Below the pieces are notes generated by a model. That model ran no database searches, was not told where the DNA came from, and saw only the letters and a list, made by a program, of their open reading frames with translations. Shown here piece by piece: positions 25,201-40,200 of a stretch of DNA of 64,000 nucleotides. The position numbers and the translations under genes are program-made. Origin of the DNA: Hymenolepis diminuta (lineage: Eukaryota; Platyhelminthes; Cestoda; Cyclophyllidea; Hymenolepididae); the NCBI GenBank assembly GCA_900708905.1, contig CAADRB010000027.1, positions 537,590-601,589 of the forward strand, read 5' to 3'. How positions within the stretch are numbered: the stretch's first letter is position 1; each line of letters begins with the position of its first letter.

Positions 25201-28200
25201 TAAAAAATAAACTTAAAAGCTCCTTTCTCCAGAGTAAAATTAAATTTATCTTTAAAGGCTTAGTAATTAAAAATAGAAGGCAAATTTTGAATATGCATAA
25301 GATGCTTCGTCATTTTGTGAGAATGAAAATGCACCCAAACTTTAAATCAACTGTAAATAACTTTTAGGAATCGATTTTGATGCTTTTGACTTCAAATTTG
25401 CATTTCTTTGCTTGAATAGTCAGAGCACAGCAAAGAAAAAACAAGCAGACTTGTTATGCGATTCTCAACGCTGAATTTCTTCTCTCCACAAAAGTGAAAA
25501 TAAAATGCAAAGCAATTCTGTGAATATGTGGAAAGTTTAAAATCCTCCCCAACTTAAATTTTGCATTTTAGTTAACTTAACTCAAATGTGAACTATTTTT
25601 ATCATTGTGCGAATGCAATCTACTTTCTGTACATCCCATTGTCACTTTTAATTAATCGTTTCGTGCATGAAATCAGAAATAATTAGTAAAATCCACTAAC
25701 TGTGCATTTCTTTAAAGGTGATAACATAAAAATCTCTTCTGTGAAATATGACGCTGAGAGAAGACTTCTCCAAATAGGAATATATCACGAAATAAATTAA
25801 AGGTTCGGAATCTTTTCTTATCTGCGTTTTAGTAAATTCCTCAATTAATACTCCTTTAGCTTAAAGTATACCATCAGCAAATGAGTAGTTTGAGATCAGA
25901 AAGTCTGCATCCATTTATTGAAATTTTCCACCACATTTTTCAAAAGAAGTGACAGAACAGTCTAAATACTCCCTTCACATTATTTAGTTATAGGTCGTTT
26001 TTATTTAAATAATCAATAGAAACTCATTTAATACTGATCCACTTGTCCCGTTTGTTCCCGATCTTCACGTCAGTCACACATTATTTGCTTAAAATCAAAA
26101 ATTTTGATTGGTGTTTTGGGAAAAGGAAATTTCAAGATCTTATGGTCGATATAAGGACGGTGAGACACAGTATCCTGAAAGGAAACAGCGATCTATATTT
26201 CCTTTGATCTCGCCGTTTGTGTTAGCAAAACTAGTCTAACTAACCGATCCAATGATTAAAAAAGACCTATTAATCTAAAATTGCATGCTAATTTTGAGGC
26301 CATTTGATTGAAAGATACAAATGAAATCGATATTTGAAATTAATATGGTAAAATGAACAAATTGAATATGGAGCCTGCATTTTATCTATAATTTTTGTGT
26401 TCTGTGCATTCTGAAATCGATTAAATACTCAATATTTTTAATATGAAGGTAAATTCGAGAATTTGGGATGGACAGTAGGATATGAATATGAGAACGCATT
26501 TTTCGAGAAACTATGGGTTCTCCGAAAAAGAAAATATTGAGTGAATGAACGAGTAATGCTTCAAATGCGGGATTCGCCTTTAATATTAACTTTGACCGTT
26601 CGAAAGGAAAGATTAGGAATCAGAGATGTAATTGTTGGTCGATTATCTTATTATGACGAAAGAGAAAGGACACTACGGAGTCATTCGAATCGGAAATGAA
26701 CAAATGACTATTGGAAAATTAATGTGAAAGCGTTTTCCTCTAATAAAAATTCACTTTAGTAGCTCTAAAAAAAAACGGCGAATTGATAAACTACGGGGAA
26801 GGACTTGATGCTTTTCGGAGTGTTTCAAAGAACACAAATCTTTCGGGCACTGTACTATTAGTATCCGCTGGTCTTTTCTAGGTCATTTATATGAGTTTTT
26901 AGATGAACTCAGAGGAGTGAATAGATTGCCGGAAATCCGAAGAAGTGTGTTCCAGAATGGCTTTTGTGTCTACCAATTTCAATTGTCATTTACGTATTCC
27001 CAAGCAAAAGCAATTGCAAACAAAATTCACTAAAGTAGGCAAAAAATCGTTGGAAATGAAAAGCTTTCATTGTGCGAGTGAAAGGTGGTAGTCTTTTTAT
27101 AAAATAGTATTTACCACTTTCTATGAATCCCGTAGCAATAATTTGACGGAATAATTAATGAGATCTGAAAAGCATATTCATGCCACTCCAACCGAAAAGT
27201 TTTAAGGCTGCTCCTACTTCGTGAGCTATAGACAAATAGTAGTAATTTTATTTGAACTATGGGCTTGAATTCATGCAATTGAAGTGCGATCAGTGAGTAC
27301 CTCTGCAAGTCAAAGGTCACAAATTTGATACAAATCGGTATATCTCCAATGAACGGCACGGTCAGCCATATTCATCAAAAGAGTTAGGTAGACCGAATTT
27401 GAGTATCAAATTAGGTAAGCGTTAATAAACGCTTCCCTTCAAAGAGTCTAATGACCATTATTAGAGGGAAAATATCCAGTAGCACATGAAGTTTCCAATC
27501 AATCATTAAATGTGCTTTCTTTTAAACGACAGAGTCCCCTTGTTTACTTTTCTCTTCATGGCCTTAGTAAACAATTTAAACCAAATTGTGCTTATTTAAA
27601 TGAATCAGTACGGAATCAATGAGGCTTATTACAATTGGTAGATATTTAGGAGAAAAAGGACTATTTTAATTAGCACTTGCAAAAGAGGTACGAATTGTAA
27701 AATGCAAATAAAAAATTTATTTATCTGCTGGTTAATCCACATATTTTCGTTTGAAAGTATTTTTTTGAAACTTGTTAATTTAAGTAAAATAAAATGTGAC
27801 CACAAGAATGATTATATCGGTTCTATTAAGAGGTTTTGATTATCCATATTACTTATTTGAACACTAAACCGATCTTGAAAAGAAAATGACTAAAAATGAA
27901 CTAAGGAGGCACAAAATATTTAACCAACAGAATTGCAAATTTTCCTAGCTAGTCATTAACATTCTACTTTCAAAATGTCCCCACAATAAAGACAAAATAG
28001 AAATTATTTTTGATGCCTGGAGAGGTATATTGTAATGGTAGGGGCTTATAAGATGAAGGCACGTAATCTATTTAAGATCGACAGTTTACACTTAGGCTCA
28101 TAGAGTGTACATACATTTAGGTATGTCAGGCAACACTGACATCAATATTGCGGTTAAATCGTTCCAATTAAGAAGGCCTAACCATATTGAAAGGGTTAGT

Positions 28201-31200
28201 ACTTAACATAAACCGAAGTTGTTATAAAAGCTCTAATTTATTCGAATAAAGTAATCTAAACTGAAAATGGGTATAACTTGCGCATTGTCACAAATGGAGA
28301 AAACTAACCTTTTCTTGACCTTCTCAACTCCTAGAGTGAAATTAAATGTATTAGTGAAACACAAACTCTGGGGAAAAATAACAAATAGTAGATTTATATT
28401 CTATCCATGATAACCCGTTTCAGAGGTTAAAAGTACACAAATTATTTTTTTTATACCGCCAAAATCGCCTTTTCTGATAAAAATAATGTGCAAATCCTTA
28501 CTAAAGATTCTTTTCATACTATGGATTTCCATTACGATCTCCTCCAATTATACAGAGTAAATATTTGCCTCTGTGAGCTCATAACAGAAGAATTTTTGCA
28601 ATTGGCGTCCCTGGTTGTACCGATTTCCGTTCCATTAATTTCTCATTGGTCTTCGACTATGCATTTTTCAGTACATTCCTGCTTTATGTCGTTTATATTC
28701 GTGAACTCATCATTTTTCATCTCAATTTCATATTTTCTTTTCAATTCACGATCAGTGAGTCAATTTTACTTTTTTAACACTGCCTTAAAATCAGTCCTAT
28801 TTCTTCAAAATTGTAATAAGCTATCTTTTTCTCCAAACTTTTCTAATTCAATTTTGTAAGTTTACTCCTCACGCTTTATCACTCATTCGCTCCTCTAAAG
28901 GAGGCAAGAGGAAACAAAAAAACAGTGCTTTTTTCTTACTCTAAAACCACCACACTTCTCAGCAAACCACTGAACGAGGGATTGGAAAGGCTACATCTGA
29001 TTGGTGCAGATTAGTAAGATGATGTAGTGTGAGCTGAGGTGAGGTGAGTGCGAGAGATTAAGCTTGGACGACTTTCGTAGCTTTCTAGTCGACTCCACCA
29101 CTGCTGTCTGCTCTACTACTCAGAGACTTGGGCAAATGGGGGGAGCAAAAGCTTATGTGTTTGGTAAATAAGAGAGATAAAGGCAGAGGGGAAAAGTGGG
29201 AAAACACGAGTGGGAAAGGAAGAGGAGGACGAGAGATAGCCATCTCTTATGGTAAGAGAGGGAGCAAGAGAAAATTTAATTGCTTGCTTGTAAGAGAGCA
29301 GCAGTAGTATTGGGTGGGAAGGCAAAAGAGAGTATTTTTAATCACTACAGTTAACTCTAAGGTAAAACTGGACAGAAGATCAATTTTCAAACCTGTACTC
29401 AGTAAACTAATATAATTTTAAAATAGAGCACCCATTTTTAGCCGAACAAAGAAAGGCTATTTAAGTAGTTCCGACAATCTTGTGGTAAACATATCCACTT
29501 TATGAAAAAAAACTGCTAGTTCCCTTTTAATTACCATCCCATCTATGACCAATCTCCTCCAGTCTTCTATGGTCCCTCAATAATAAATATTTAACCTTGA
29601 ACCTTTAATATAGGATCCCTGGCTAGATATTCAATTTTTGAATAATACTTATTGAATAAATTCATTTCTGGCGAAAAAACATGTTAATGAGAAGTTTTCT
29701 CAACCTCTCTAGAAATTCATTCTAGAAATGTCAAATTTTCTTCAATCCAGCCACATCTAATTCATAACAGTTTCAACTAAAAGGAGGAAATAAATATTTG
29801 TCTAGTTTCACCGCATTATTTTGTCCTGCATATTACTAATATCTTGCATTCTAACGCCCATTCAGCTACACATAATAAGTTTACTAAGTTTACTATGGAG
29901 CCAAAACTTCCTTTTCATTTCAATTCATTCAGACTTATATTAGTAATAAAGAGCACTATGTGTTCAATTAAATTGCTTTCTAATGATAGGTTTCTTACTT
30001 GTGAACCACGTCAATTTGAGCCTGGACATTCTTCTCATGATTCGAGATAAGTGATGAGTGCGTATATCCTACTCCAACTGAGTTTCTAGGACCAGCAGTA
30101 TTAGCAGCAGCAACCGATGCAGCTGACTCTGATTCCTCCGGTTTTGGATGACGCATACTGTGGAGCGTGGGTCCAAGTAGGTTCACCACGCATCCATGCA
30201 CCCGACCTCCCCCAAGATCGCACGCCAGTCCGGATGGTCCAATTAGCTCCCAAGTAGATCCGGTTACCGCTGGCCCTCCAAGCAAGTTAGGCAACTGGAG
30301 AAGACCAGTAACCCCCACAGTTCCAGACATACTCTGACTCAACGAAGCCTTGATTCCTCCAATACCTGCATTATTATCTCCCACTCCACTTGTAGGCTGG
30401 TTGGATTTTGAGTTAGCCAACATGAAGGAGGAATGAAGACCGAGTCTGTTGCGAGGTGTCTCAAAGGTGATATGGTCAGAGGTTGTCCCAGGTCCACGAC
30501 TTGATCCTGCCCCTGTAGGTTCTACATTACCCGTGGTTGACACCGAAGTACACTTCTCTGAACCGACGAATAGGCCAGAGAGGCAAACTTCCAAGGCATA
30601 GTAAACGTTCTCTTTGGAGAGGTTCGGAAAATCTATTCAATAAAAACAGACCTTAATGAAGTATGAAAAAATAGCGCTGCTCAACGTTAGGAGATCGCTT
30701 AGTGCGACGACTTCTGTCAAGGTGGAAATATCATCTTAAATTGAGAAAAATATTTGATCAAATACTTTCTCTTGCGAAGGTAGCATTTTCATCATTTGTC
30801 TGCCCCATATATCCCCTACATTTATATTGTTGCACCTATGTTTATTTCAAGGTCATAATTAAATTGACTTAGTGCCTAACTGACCTGTGAATTCACTCTC
30901 GTTTCCCTCTGACACTGAAGTAGTGGATCTGTAGATAGAAGAAATTTCTACACATATTACCTCTACGGATATGCGTTAGACAAATCCAGTATTTGGACAA
31001 GGTATTGACCTAAGACAAATAATAGATTCGGTCTAGATTGTATTTTATTACACATAATCAAATGAAAATAATAATTGACAACGCTCAGGAACTGCTCATC
31101 CCTAAATGAAACATAAGTTTTGCGGTTTTAAACCATTTTTGTCGGCATTTTATCTATTAGAGAGCCTTGAAAACGATCAGTTGCAGACATAACTTCTAGA

Positions 31201-34200
31201 TAAGCTACTGAACACACAAATAGGAAGTTTATTTCAACAAGTTTACTGGCATTTCAAAAGAATTCATCCGGATCACTGTCATTTGAAGATTAATCTCCTC
31301 TTTGAAAATGTTCTTAAGCTCGTTAAGGAAATTGTACTAGATATGCTTATGTTTTTGGCTTATTTAGGAAAGAGATTAAATATCACAAGGTCAATACTTG
31401 TCGATTTTGTTTTTAAAAATTCAGCCCAACATTTGGATATGTAATTTCAGTACTAGATATACCTTTGCCAGCCTTCATATAAATTCTTCAAGCAAAAGCG
31501 GAATTTTTGAAAAGCTGCGCCGGAGACTAAATGTCAGCTCAGCCTTTTCCAGTTGGAGTTTGATTTTTTAATTTCCTAATGCCATTAAAGCCCGAAGACT
31601 GCAGACTTCTGCCTATTTTAATTAACGAATTTGTGCTCTATTCATTTTTAGAGAGCAGAAATAATTTCTTATCTTCACCAAAAATATGCTTTTTCAAACA
31701 AAGAACTATTGCATTGAAGTATAGTGGTCTTAGGAAACGATATTCTGGAGCATGAAAATCTCAAAAGAAATGAATCATTTTAACGATAAATATCAAATCG
31801 AGAATGCCAGATTATATTTCAGTGAATTTCTTAAACTACCCAATGCTGGGGCTTGATATCGTTGTAAAAAAGAAAAGCACAAATAAGTGGACTAATTTTT
31901 TAATAAAATCATTTTTCACTACGGGGTGAAAGGAGAGCTTTATCCATTAAAATCAGTTATATCGCATCTCAGCCTGGATTTCAGTCACGTAAGCGTTGCG
32001 GGCAACAATTCTTCCACGATTGGATATTGGAGTTGATGCCTTAGCTATTACAATTAGTAACAATATCACTACGATGCGTCAACTCAAAATGATTAAAGAG
32101 GACAAATGCAGCTTCCGCAACAAGTAAAATTTACATGTGGAGAACATATAGACATATTATAAACTTTTTGCCACACTAAATGCTTTAAGCTTTAAAAGTA
32201 GTCACCGAAAAGCTGTATCGAAATGTCTAGATTTACCTCGATTCTCACTTTTTGCAAATTTGAGATCTTGCCTCAGATCAATACTTGCCATTTTCAACAA
32301 ATTTTAGTAAAATCTACTCGAGTTAAGTTATGATTTCCCTTTATTTAAACTTGGCCCCATATATGATATGCATCTGTATATCGCTGGAAAATATGCCCTT
32401 ACAAAACTACTCCTCCCCCTCCGCTCAATTTCTTTTTTCCTTTAATAATAACCCTGATCCGAAGGGGGAGCCGAAAATAATATTTACTTTCAAAATAGGG
32501 AATAAAGCAAACAAAAACGTTCATTCCTTGTGATTCGTCTTCCTAGGAGCATTATGGCCGTCAACTCAGGGATGCTTCAAACACTACTTTAAATCGCATT
32601 GAATATTCTTAGGGTAACGCTGTGTATTCATGGAACCTATGCTCCAAAGATAACAAACCAAATTTTATTCTGTTTGCGTGTTTTTTTTTTGTTATAAATA
32701 AATTACATTTTGGTCCATTATCCCTCTGCTTTGGTTAAGACAAGTGATAGTGTAATTTTTTTTTGGAATGAAGGAGGAAGGATGGCATTAGTTTCATTAT
32801 TTAATTACTATAATTATTAAAATTTGCCCCTGGCAGTGTAAAAAAGAGTTGCAATCAATGGATCTTACTTTGTCTTACTCAATTTGAATACTAGCATTTA
32901 CATTTTCTATCCCATTTACTGCATATTTTAAAATTTTGAAATGACAACTGTACACTTACTTCGATTATCGAATATATTTCGTAAATTTATGATTTTGCTT
33001 CAGATCACTAGTCATAATTTTGATAAATTCCACCCAATCTAGGACAAAATATTTTCTTATTTTGACTTTAACATAAAAACTGTCTGTAAAATTAGCAATA
33101 AACTTTTTTATACCACTAAAAAACCACTGCCATCCGTGTTACATAGGATTTCTGTTTTCTCCGCTTTGTTGGAGTGTTGAAATGTAGGGAACTATAGCCC
33201 AAACAATTGCTATGGGTTAAATTACTACACAAAGCTGCTCTCTTTCCCTTTCAAGACCATAAAATATAATTCTGGATAGAAAACCGATTTTATTTAAACA
33301 AATTTAGTGATCTTATTCAATGTAAAGCAACTTTAAGTATGAAAGAGCTATCAACAATTAAGTTTGATATACTTATAAAATCCTAAAAGTTTGGCGAAAA
33401 AATATGTAGTTTATGGAAGTTTATGAATATTGGAAGCTGTATAGGGATTTTATCCAAAATGAGTGTTAGAAATACAAGTCTAGATTCTCCTAAAGGCAAG
33501 TAACTCAAGCGTTAAACAGTCTCTTTCGAAACTCATATGTATTTTAACCATATTAAAAGTCATTTCATGCACTTAGACTTAAGAAAGCACTTTTTATTCT
33601 TCAGTACACCAGTGGTGTAATGATCAGTGTGCACTTCTGCCGAGTCACAGGTTACGAGATCGGTGCTTATTGATGCACATCGTTAGTGTTGGTGACCAAC
33701 CTAATCAGTAAGAGAGGTGGCAAAGTGTGCTCCTCAAAAGAGTAGCTCCAGGATACTTCACCTCTATCTAAGTCAAGTTTTGTGAATACTTCTCCTGGGA
33801 AAGTTTTACCTCTCCCTTTGTTATTCTCTTAATGGAAAATAAAACAACTAAATTCATTGACCGACTCTCTCCACAGGCCTTTTCCAGGGCGAATTTGAGC
33901 ACACATTGGAAGAGGGATCATCTTTTTCGAAGGAGAACGCATTTACGACTGAAAGGTTTTATTGGTCCTAGAGTAGTAAATAAACAGCTCAAAATCCTTC
34001 CACGCTGAGTTATCGGAAACAAGTAATCTACCAATACATTTTAACTCATCTCATAATCTCTATTTGTATCACGTTCCTATAGTTTATATATTTGTACGCT
34101 CGTCATAAAAGCTGGAAATAAGCACATTTCAGCCTGAATGTAAGCATTAATTTTCTCCTCTCCTCCCTTTCCGTCTGCAATTTGTCAATTTTACCGTAGT

Positions 34201-37200
34201 TTCAATTCTGGTTTAACTTATGCAATAACTTTTGCTTTACTTTCTTCGATATACTGCCGTTTAACAAATACCCACTTAATCACTTCTTGCCAAAATTGCG
34301 GGCTGTGAGAGTAGATCCGGGTGGAATTAACAGCGTTAACTTCGAGTTTTAAATTCCTGGTAATAAAAAAGGGCAATAATTCGGACTAAAAGTACAAACC
34401 TAAATACGCGGGAATAACTTTGGTACATATTTTCCTGTGTAATCGGTTCCATCGAATGCTCAGTTATCCGTGTGTAACACTTATTCCCTTTTGGAACCCG
34501 AAAGCCTCAAAAGGCTAAATAGATAAGGATATTATGACAAAATAGTTCAACTTTTTTATTTAATCAAGGCATTTAACAAAAGATTTGCTGAGCAATCACT
34601 ATGTGGTTCTGACTCACATTGTACATCAGTCTTATTTGTAAACCATTTATGAAATTGAATTATGTCATGCCCCAAATCAATTTGTTTAGACCTGGTGATA
34701 TGCTCCTGTTTAACCCAATTTCTCTACATGCGATTGTTACCTTCAGGAATTAGTGACGCCAATTAAATGTGTTAAACGTCGTATGTTATTTCATATTTCG
34801 CAGCTGAAACTGGTTTGACTCTGAAGAGACGATTTTTTCTTGATTTCCATTAAAACTAGACCTACGAACTACTACGGCTTCCGGCAAATATAAAAGACTA
34901 ATAAGTTTGTCTCCAAAAGAGAAAATTCTTAGGATGACTACTCTTTCTTCAGAATACTGGACAACAAGTTGGGTTTTTTAAAAGCAAAATGGATTAGGGG
35001 TGCTTATCTTGTTCAAAAATTACATTCCAATTAAACGAAACTACTAACCTCCTCCACCAGTGCTGCATTGAATTAATAAGGGCACGATGAGGTAGGCTAA
35101 ATAATTGGAGAGATTTTCGGTGCCACTCTCAAATATTGTTGGACAGCGACAAAATTCGAAGTTCGCCCTCTCACATAGGTCCTTGAGGCGGTACGATGAC
35201 TAAAAGTTTGAACAAAGTTAATATTACATTTTTCATTTTCACAACGCAATGTATCTTTAAAAATACTGAAATTGTATTATTTAAACTGATTTCTTNNNNN
35301 NNNNNNNNNNNNNNNNNNNNNNNNNNNNNNNNNNNNNNNNNNNNNTCCCATCTCATTTCAATCATCTAGGTTTATAGAGAAGAACGAAACGAAAGACGAA
35401 ATGGGGTTCAGAAATCTTTGAAAAATGTGGAGAATATGTCCTATTTCTTGAGGGTTTAGGGCTTGACTTTTTCGATCATAGTGTCCCACCACGACTAACT
35501 AGACAGCTATTACAACATAAATGATTACTCAATTCCCTCAATACTTATTAATTTTTGACCATCTTGGAGATAATTATAGTACTTAATTTGTCATTAAGGA
35601 AGAGAATAGAGAACGATAGACTCGGTCAACGATCTGATCGGGTAGGAAAAATAATCTTGAAAATTTAATTTCAGGGTCGAGTAAGGATGGTGACTGCTTC
35701 GGACTCCCAAAATAGGTATTTTAATGATCCGATTAGCAAAAACTTTCGTTTTTACTGTAAGTACTGAAACAGGTGCATTTTCGGAACTGAAAGTCATTAG
35801 CTAAATTGTTAATAAGGCAAAAATAATGACCTGTTTAATAATTAAATAGACAGAAATAACAAAAAGAATAACTCAGTTCTTAAACTGGGAAAAAATTGAG
35901 TGTATTGAAATCACTAAGTGGTATGATAAAAAGGGCAAACAAAGATAAACGAAATTATTTCCGAGTTAACCAAAACAGTTAGTCGAACGGTCTAGTCAGA
36001 CACAATCCTGTTTTATTTAAAGCCAAAGAATAAAGCAAATAGGTTATTGTAAATAAATTCTGTGGTAGAAGGTGGAAAAGAGGCGAAAAAGAGGCATGAA
36101 AGGTGAGAGCAGTAGCAGTAGCAATTATTTGTCTCGAATCTGTCACGCAGTTAGTTCTCGTTGACAGCTCTTCCTTACTCTCACTTGTGTATTAGAGCGT
36201 GAGAGTGGCTTCAAATATGTTACATTAAAAAGTTAGCTCACTTTATTACATCTGAGAGAACGAGAAAATTTAGTAAAAATAGTCTTTATTCAGTTTATTA
36301 AATCATACCTGTATCAAGGATATGCTTTTACAGAAAAACGAGTAGCTTTCAATGCAACATTAAATAAAAGGAGTGAAGATTGAAGTAAGAGGATTTCATA
36401 TTCAGAAAGTGATAAGTTCTTCGCTAGCAATCGGTGCCTAATTAATCCCTAAGGGACATATGACTTGAGATATTTGCGATCAATCGGCAAAAAATGTGTT
36501 GGATATTGGTTTTTACCGTTGAATTCATTTGTATCTTCGTTAGAATCACACATTTCTTCTAAAATTCCTATTTGTTTGAAAACAGATGAAAACTTGCCGG
36601 TTCATCCTTTCATCTGTGAGTTGCACGATTAATACAAATTAGATCAAGTTAAATTTAACCAAATATTGCAGTCCTTTATTCGCTCATTATTTATTTTGCG
36701 CAACTCTTTAGTTGTTATTTATATCCGTTGGCCGTAATAAAAATTGAAATAAAATACATTAAATTAAAATACATTTGTAGTTTTCATTATTTTTTAACTC
36801 TGACGTCACACTTTCACCCTTAAAATTGCCTCCCGCTTCCGTTTTTCATATTCCATGTCATTTTTCGAAGAGTGTATTTACGTGCAGTTAGCGATTAGAA
36901 AATCATTTTCATGAACAAATCAGTCTACTATTTTAACTTTACGATAACGTGAGTTGAAAATGAGAACGTATCTGTCTTTTTAAAGGGATACGTCTCAATT
37001 CGGAGTAACTGTGCTATTATTTATTGCCCTAATCTCAACTTTATGTCCCTTATTGATTAAATTCTGTTTAAAGATGTCGATTTCATCTCATTTTAACTTG
37101 TTGGTATAAGACTAACTGACCCAATCTTTTCCTTAATAGTCCATGGCCTATTTATGTATTTATCCAAACGCGTACTAGGCATCTTAAATGGCTATATTTG

Positions 37201-40200
37201 TCTTCTAGAGGGCATAATAAAAACAAGTTTCCTACTATGATGATGTCTTTTCTCTGACTTTCTGAGTTCCCTTTTTACAATCACTACTGGTACAACTGCG
37301 GTGCTCAGGATACATAGTAATGTCCAATAGAGAGAGAGGTATAAATTTTTTTAAATTTATACTCCAAATTCAAGTCTTATCTATAAGTTTCTGATATATG
37401 AGCAATCTACTCAGCGGTCGCCACAAGCATAAATTCTTTCTTGGTATTAGTCCAAGTGCTTAGAGGTGCTCACCTCAAGACAGCTCAGCATGAGGGCAAT
37501 AAACCGCGTTGACTCAGAAGCGAAAGCTGCTGGGAGACTTCCACTTGTTGTTGATCCGCTCACCGATGTTGGGGCTCGATCGATAGAACTTCCAGCACTT
37601 GATCCTCCAACAGAAGACGATGATTTTGCCAGAGACGACGTTAAAGCGCTGCTTGGTGAGGTTGAACTCAATGGAGTTCTGAAAAGAACATTTTGAGTTC
37701 ATTAAAAAAAATATATTAAGATACCTATCATTTAACGGCGTTTTTTCAGTAAAACCCTTAATTCTTATGTTTTGAAGAGGGCGGGTTTAAATGAATAACG
37801 AAGCATGTAAATAAGAATTTTGTTGAAAACGAAAGTTTTATGAATCAATCGTCTTGGAGAAGTCAAGAGTCCTATTGGCAATCAGCCAATCCAAAAGGCC
37901 TTGAGTATTATCAACGAATGCTAAAGTTCGATTTCATAATTAGAGAAGGGTCGGTTAAAAATAATGATTCTTACTAATTTATGCCGTTCAAAATCATATC
38001 AAAACCCCAATGGTTAAATTACAAGCATTGCTTTTAGAAACCGACACTGTTAAAGGAAAAAATTTGGGGAATGAATTCATATGAAACTTAATTTCTTCCT
38101 TGGTAGGGAAGCGAAATAACGCAATGTCGATTCCACATCATAACGATGGGAAGTCGCGGCATGATGAAATCAACTGCCATTCATTGACTGGTCCGTTGTC
38201 TAACTAATCACATTCTGACACATCGATTAATGAAGACCAACGCTTGGTTATTGTCCTTCGGCCAACATAAATAGAATCTTAATTGCGTCAATAAATGTCC
38301 GATTATTAGACTGATCTGGGGTCTGAGCAAGTACAGGAAATTTCATATCAGGAGGCTTCTCCACACATTGAACCCTTTTGGCGACATATTATAACACTAC
38401 TTAATTTGAAATGCCTAAAGCCGAGGGACTACTTCTCCTAATTTCTTACTGCCTTCAGTCGATTTGAGTAGATTAAAGTAAACTTGACATCACTTAACTT
38501 AAAGATAATTTTCTTATTATTTATGCACTTTTACACTCATTTAGTTTTCATCAAATCAGTTTTGAACAAGTATTAACTAAGCAGAAAGCATACACCTGGG
38601 AGCACTCTATTTAAAAGTATATAACTAAACCTAACGCATCTTTTTCTAAAATGCAATTATTTAATACTAACTAGCTCTCTTATTCATATCAACAAGCATT
38701 CCATATACAGGGATATTGTTAATTAATATAACCAACTAATGGTTGTTCTTATCATCAAATCCTCTAAAATTATTTATGATAATATCTCTTACAATTGCTC
38801 TAAGTTATGTTTAAGCTCAGAGCTAGCTAATGCGTATATTAATTCAGATAGCATCTTCCAAACGCTTCCCTGAAGAGGATATATTTTGGTAATAATACTT
38901 AAAGAATGTAAATTCGACCAAACAGGAAGCTTATTCAATGTTATTGGAAGCACATTTATATACATATATTTGTTTATTTATTATTCATCGGAACAACTAG
39001 AAACAACGTATATAGATGGAAAGAGAAACTGCTCAATGAACACACCTTTTTGTTCATCGATTTACAACAAATTTCGAACACATTACTGATTACAAAAACT
39101 CATCTAAGATATATTTATCCCACGTGTATTTTGAAAACCGATACTTTTCAGTCAACCGAGCGCAAACATTCGTGGTCAGTTCCGATTGGACAATGAAAGA
39201 GATGTCGAGAAGGGAGCAGATTCGAATGATAAAATCCATAAATGGTTTACCAATCAATTAAGATTTAATCACAAATAGAAATATGATTCGAATTAATGTC
39301 ACAATTATTTTCTGATAAGCCTTAAATTTACCTGTGTTTTTCCTTTTCATGTTGTATGAGAGAGAGGGAGGGGGAAAACAAAGAGAAAAATGGAGAACGA
39401 AGAACTGCATTTGCACCGTGCACAGGCAGCTTAGCTGAGCAGTTGCAAGACAATCAATAATCCATATTCTATGGCTGTTCTCCGGGCACATGAAGACTTA
39501 ATGTAGTGATTGCACTCAATTTACTCAAATATTCGAATGTAAATTGTGATTTCATAGTAAGCGTTTTAAATTAACAAATGGTTCGAAAAATAATTTTGGG
39601 AAGTTTATGGATGTAACTTACTTTGGTGGAACCCGTCTCCCAGCGCTTGTTACTAATTCAGGATGGAAAGTGACACCAGGGGGTGAAGTTATTGGTTTGT
39701 CAATACCAGTTGTCGAGGTGTCTGTTGTGGCCCGACGGCCCAGATGATGAACTGTAACCATGGAGATGGTTGCCTGTGGTGTACTAGTGATTAGACGCTC
39801 TGATGTCCACCATGCGTTAGGCCCAATCACCAAACTCCGTTTTAAATAATCATTAAAGAGCTAGACAATATGAAAAAGAATTAATTGCATTAAAACCAAA
39901 ATAGGCATTAAATTAGACATACCTTTATTTCTTTCAAGTGTGCGACAGCTCTGTTACGTTGGATGGTAAGATAAAGCGCCCGTATAAGATTTGTAAGGTG
40001 CTCCCAGCTTATTTGTTTCTAAAGTTAGATAAAAAAATAAAATTAACTTGATACTCAAAATATAATATCAAATAAGGAAAATAAATTAAAGGATACGATC
40101 CTTTGACGTTTTCAATAAGTGTAATTAGGATATGATCATCATTGAAATGACTTTCTGCTATGTGCCAGACATGGATAGTCTCGCACATCTCCCAAAAAGC

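Larger units (their letters stand above)
30633..35048 (-). other. UNC80 intron with two dispersed repeats
   Basis: 4,416 bp. Contains one copy of the ATTTCAAGGTCATAATTAA repeat (30810-30930) and a SINE-like copy (33609-33720). Otherwise AT-rich without coding signal. Confidence 0.7.

Noticed and set aside
28488..28859. 123-codon plus-strand open frame, rich in Phe, Ser and Leu
   Set aside because: Composition is that of random AT-rich and pyrimidine-rich sequence; there is no domain and no gene context.
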